A model generated the notes under the pieces. The model ran no database searches, was not told where the DNA came from, and saw only the letters and a list, made by a program, of their open reading frames with translations. DNA of 64,000 nt. Origin: Pseudonocardia petroleophila. GTDB taxonomy: Bacteria; Actinomycetota; Actinomycetes; Mycobacteriales; Pseudonocardiaceae. The position numbers were made by a program, and so were the translations under genes. Where the stretch lies: NCBI RefSeq assembly GCF_014235185.1, contig NZ_CP060131.1, positions 2,921,501 to 2,985,500 of the forward strand, in the 5' to 3' direction. Of the stretch, positions 62,142 to 64,000 are shown piece by piece (the stretch's first letter is position 1; each line of letters begins with the position of its first letter).

Positions 62142-63346
62142 CGGCGACGACCACCGACGACGTCGCGCCGCCGCGGCTGCTCGGCGTCGTCTGGATGCTG
62201 CTGGTGGTCAACGTCCTGGGCTTCCTGCCGTCGTCGGGCACCGTCATCCCGCTGCCGAAGGCGGCCGGCCAGGTGATCACGATGGGCGCGCTGGCCGTCG
62301 CGTTCGGCCTGGCCCTGCTGGTCAACCCGCGGATCCGGGTCCGCCCGTCGGCGTACCTCCTGCTGCTGGCGGCGCTGGCGCTGGTCGCGGTGGCCTCGAG
62401 CCTGCTGCTGGAGTCCGGGGCGGGGTCGCTGCTGCGCACGGCCCGGCTCGTCGTGTTCGTGGCCACCCTGTGGCTGCTGTGCCGGTGGTGGCGCTCGGAC
62501 CTCGCGCTCGTGCGCATCCACCTCCGCGCGCTCTGCGCGGTGCTGCTGGTCGTCGCGCTCGGCATCCTCGTGACGCCCGGTCCGGCCTTCTCCGGGCCGG
62601 GCGGGCGCCTGGTGGGCGCGCTGTGGCCGATCCCGGCACCGCAGGTCGGGCAGTACTGCGCGGTGGCCACCGGCCTCGCGCTCCTGATGGGCATCGCGGG
62701 CCGGCTCTCCCGGCGCGACGTGCTGCTGGTCGCGGTGCCGGCGGTCGCCATGCTGCTGCTCAGCCACACCCGCACCGCGCTCGCCGGGCTGGTCGTGGGG
62801 CTCCTCGTCGCGGTGCTGAGCATGGTGCGCACCGACGGGCGGGCCCGCCGCGCCCTCCTCGGCGCGACGGCGGTCGGCGGGGTCGGCGCCGTCCTGCTCG
62901 GCGACACCGTCCTGACGTGGCTGCAACGCGGCCAGGACGCGAGCGAGCTCACCAGCCTCACCGGCCGGCAGAAGGTGTGGGACGCCCTGCTGGCGGCGGA
63001 CCGCACCCCGTGGGAGCACCTGTTCGGGATCGGCCTGACCGACAAGTCCTTCAACGGGCTCGCGATCGACAGCAGCTGGCTGTCGACCTACCAGGAGCTC
63101 GGCGTCGTCGGGGTGACGATCACGGCCGCCGTGCTGCTCGTGCTGCTGGGCGTCGCGCTGCTGCGGCCGCCGGGGCCGGCGCGGGCGTGCGCGCTGTTCC
63201 TCGTCGTCTACTGCGCGGTGGCGTCCTACACCGAGGTCGGGCTGGGCGACGCCTCGGCGTACCTGCTGCACCTCGCGGTGGCGGCGTCGTTGCTGGTCGC
63301 GCCCGCGCCCGTGCGGGCCCCCGTCGGCCGGGAGGTCGCGGCGTGA
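62138..63346 (+). CDS. O-antigen ligase/polymerase-like membrane protein
   Basis: A 402-residue protein of about eleven helices. The extracytoplasmic loop near residues 265-310 contains LTSLTGRQKVWDALLAADRT and FGIGLTDKSFNGLAIDSSWL, and the preceding helix end is LLSHTRTALAGLVVGLL; these are the usual Wzy/WaaL landmarks. It should polymerise or ligate the repeat unit produced by this operon. The ATG overlaps the methyltransferase stop and its own stop overlaps the next GTG. Confidence 0.86.
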   Translation: MTATTTDDVAPPRLLGVVWMLLVVNVLGFLPSSGTVIPLPKAAGQVITMGALAVAFGLALLVNPRIRVRPSAYLLLLAALALVAVASSLLLESGAGSLLRTARLVVFVATLWLLCRWWRSDLALVRIHLRALCAVLLVVALGILVTPGPAFSGPGGRLVGALWPIPAPQVGQYCAVATGLALLMGIAGRLSRRDVLLVAVPAVAMLLLSHTRTALAGLVVGLLVAVLSMVRTDGRARRALLGATAVGGVGAVLLGDTVLTWLQRGQDASELTSLTGRQKVWDALLAADRTPWEHLFGIGLTDKSFNGLAIDSSWLSTYQELGVVGVTITAAVLLVLLGVALLRPPGPARACALFLVVYCAVASYTEVGLGDASAYLLHLAVAASLLVAPAPVRAPVGREVAA

Positions 63347-64000
63347 CCCGGCCGCTGCGCGTGCTCGTCGTGCACAACCGGTACCGCTCCGGCCAGCCGA
63401 GCGGCGAGGACCGGGTGGTCGACCGGGAGGTCGCGCTGCTCGCCGGCGCCGGGCACGTCGTCGACCGCTTCGAGCGGCGCAGCGACGACATCGCCGCGAT
63501 GCCGCTGCCGCGCCGCGCCGCGGTGCCGCTGCTGGTCCCGTGGAACCCGGCGGTCCGCACCGAGCTGCGGGACCACCTGCTGGCCACCGTCCCGGACGTG
63601 GTGCACGTGCACAACACGTTCCCGCTGCTGTCGCCGTCGGTGGTGGCCGCCTGCGCCGACGCCGGGGTGCCGCTGGTCGCGACGCTGCACAACTACCTGC
63701 AGGTCTGCCCGTCGGGCACGCTCTACCGGGACGGTGCGGCCTGCACGGCCTGCGTCGGCGGGTCCCCGGTCCCGGCCGTCCGGCACGGCTGCTACCGCGG
63801 GTCGCGGGTCGCGTCGGTGCCGATGGCCCTCAACCACGCGGTCAACCGGCGCCGCTGGTGGTCGGGCGTCACCACGTTCTTCTGCATCTCCGACGCCCAG
63901 CGCCGCGTGCTCCTCGACGCGGGGATGCCCGGCGGGAAGCTGGTCGTCAAGCACAACGTCGTGGACGAGCCCGCGTCCCGCCGCGCCGGACCGGGGGAGC
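63343..64000 (+). CDS. GT4-family glycosyltransferase, 3' end beyond the window
   Basis: 219 codons are visible. The N-terminal domain of a GT-B transferase is clear: VLVVHNRYRSGQPSGEDRVV, VVHVHNTFPLLSPSVV, VATLHNYLQVCPSG and the cysteine-containing loop CTACVGGSPVPAVRHGCYRG found in a subset of GT4 enzymes. The donor-binding half lies outside the window. The GTG start overlaps the ligase-like stop as GTGA, so it belongs to the same coupled run and probably acts on the same repeat unit. Confidence 0.88.
   Translation, partial: MTRPLRVLVVHNRYRSGQPSGEDRVVDREVALLAGAGHVVDRFERRSDDIAAMPLPRRAAVPLLVPWNPAVRTELRDHLLATVPDVVHVHNTFPLLSPSVVAACADAGVPLVATLHNYLQVCPSGTLYRDGAACTACVGGSPVPAVRHGCYRGSRVASVPMALNHAVNRRRWWSGVTTFFCISDAQRRVLLDAGMPGGKLVVKHNVVDEPASRRAGPGE

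Overview
The window is very GC-rich (codon third positions almost all G or C) and has the coding style of an actinomycete: many GTG starts, and neighbouring genes joined by GTGA, ATGA, TGATG or TAATG overlaps. A block carrying ppk1, a MutT1-type Nudix/phosphatase, cofC/fbiD (F420 synthesis), plsC and gpsA resembles the order I know from mycobacteria and streptomycetes. A 13E12-type DUF222/HNH gene, a class F sortase and a cslA-glxA-GH6 locus point the same way. A Pseudonocardiaceae-like organism, possibly Pseudonocardia, is my inference and is not proven by the sequence.

Most of the window is cell-surface polysaccharide synthesis, in several separate operons. (1) 1-6037, minus strand: Gfo/Idh dehydrogenase, DegT aminotransferase, Wzz-like protein, MurJ-like flippase and Wzy-like polymerase, running off the left edge. 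(2) 6276-14669: a secreted lysozyme-like lipoprotein, then the housekeeping block mutT1-ppk1-cofC (minus) and plsC-gpsA-PLP lyase (plus), with a small phosphoglycosyl transferase inserted next to cofC. (3) 14802-17048: an accessory island with the 13E12/HNH gene behind a LexA-like box and an array of 21-22 bp hairpin repeats. (4) 17049-25429, plus strand: wecB; a DUF4397 protein with a class F sortase; then a coupled run of DMT transporter, polysaccharide deacetylase, GT87-like enzyme, PslG-like glycoside hydrolase and GT4. (5) 25448-36989, minus strand: a complete Wzx/Wzy-type operon of eight genes (phosphoglycosyl transferase, acyltransferase, GT-C, GT4-GT2 fusion, GT4, Wzz, Wzy, Wzx).

(6) 36990-40096: a regulatory gap with two adjacent inverted repeats, then a GT2, a FAD oxidoreductase and a small HNH nuclease. 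(7) 40245-47561: cslA, glxA and a GH6 endoglucanase, the Streptomyces-type hyphal glycan locus, followed by a flippase and a sugar methyltransferase-like gene. (8) 47569-64000: a phosphoglycosyl transferase divergent from a ten-gene plus-strand run: two Wzz-like proteins, an AlgD-like nucleotide-sugar 6-dehydrogenase, GT4, asparagine-synthase-like amidotransferase, an ADH/Gfo-Idh fusion, heparinase II/III-like lyase, methyltransferase, O-antigen-ligase-like protein and a GT4 cut by the right edge. This run reads as the pathway for a uronic-acid polymer, perhaps with amidated carboxyl groups.

In all there are three lipid-linked-sugar initiators, three MOP-family flippases, three polymerase/ligase proteins and four Wzz-like proteins. 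That suggests several parallel polymers, each with its own assembly line, drawing on shared precursors such as the WecB product. I saw no rRNA, tRNA, CRISPR array, insertion sequence or phage gene.
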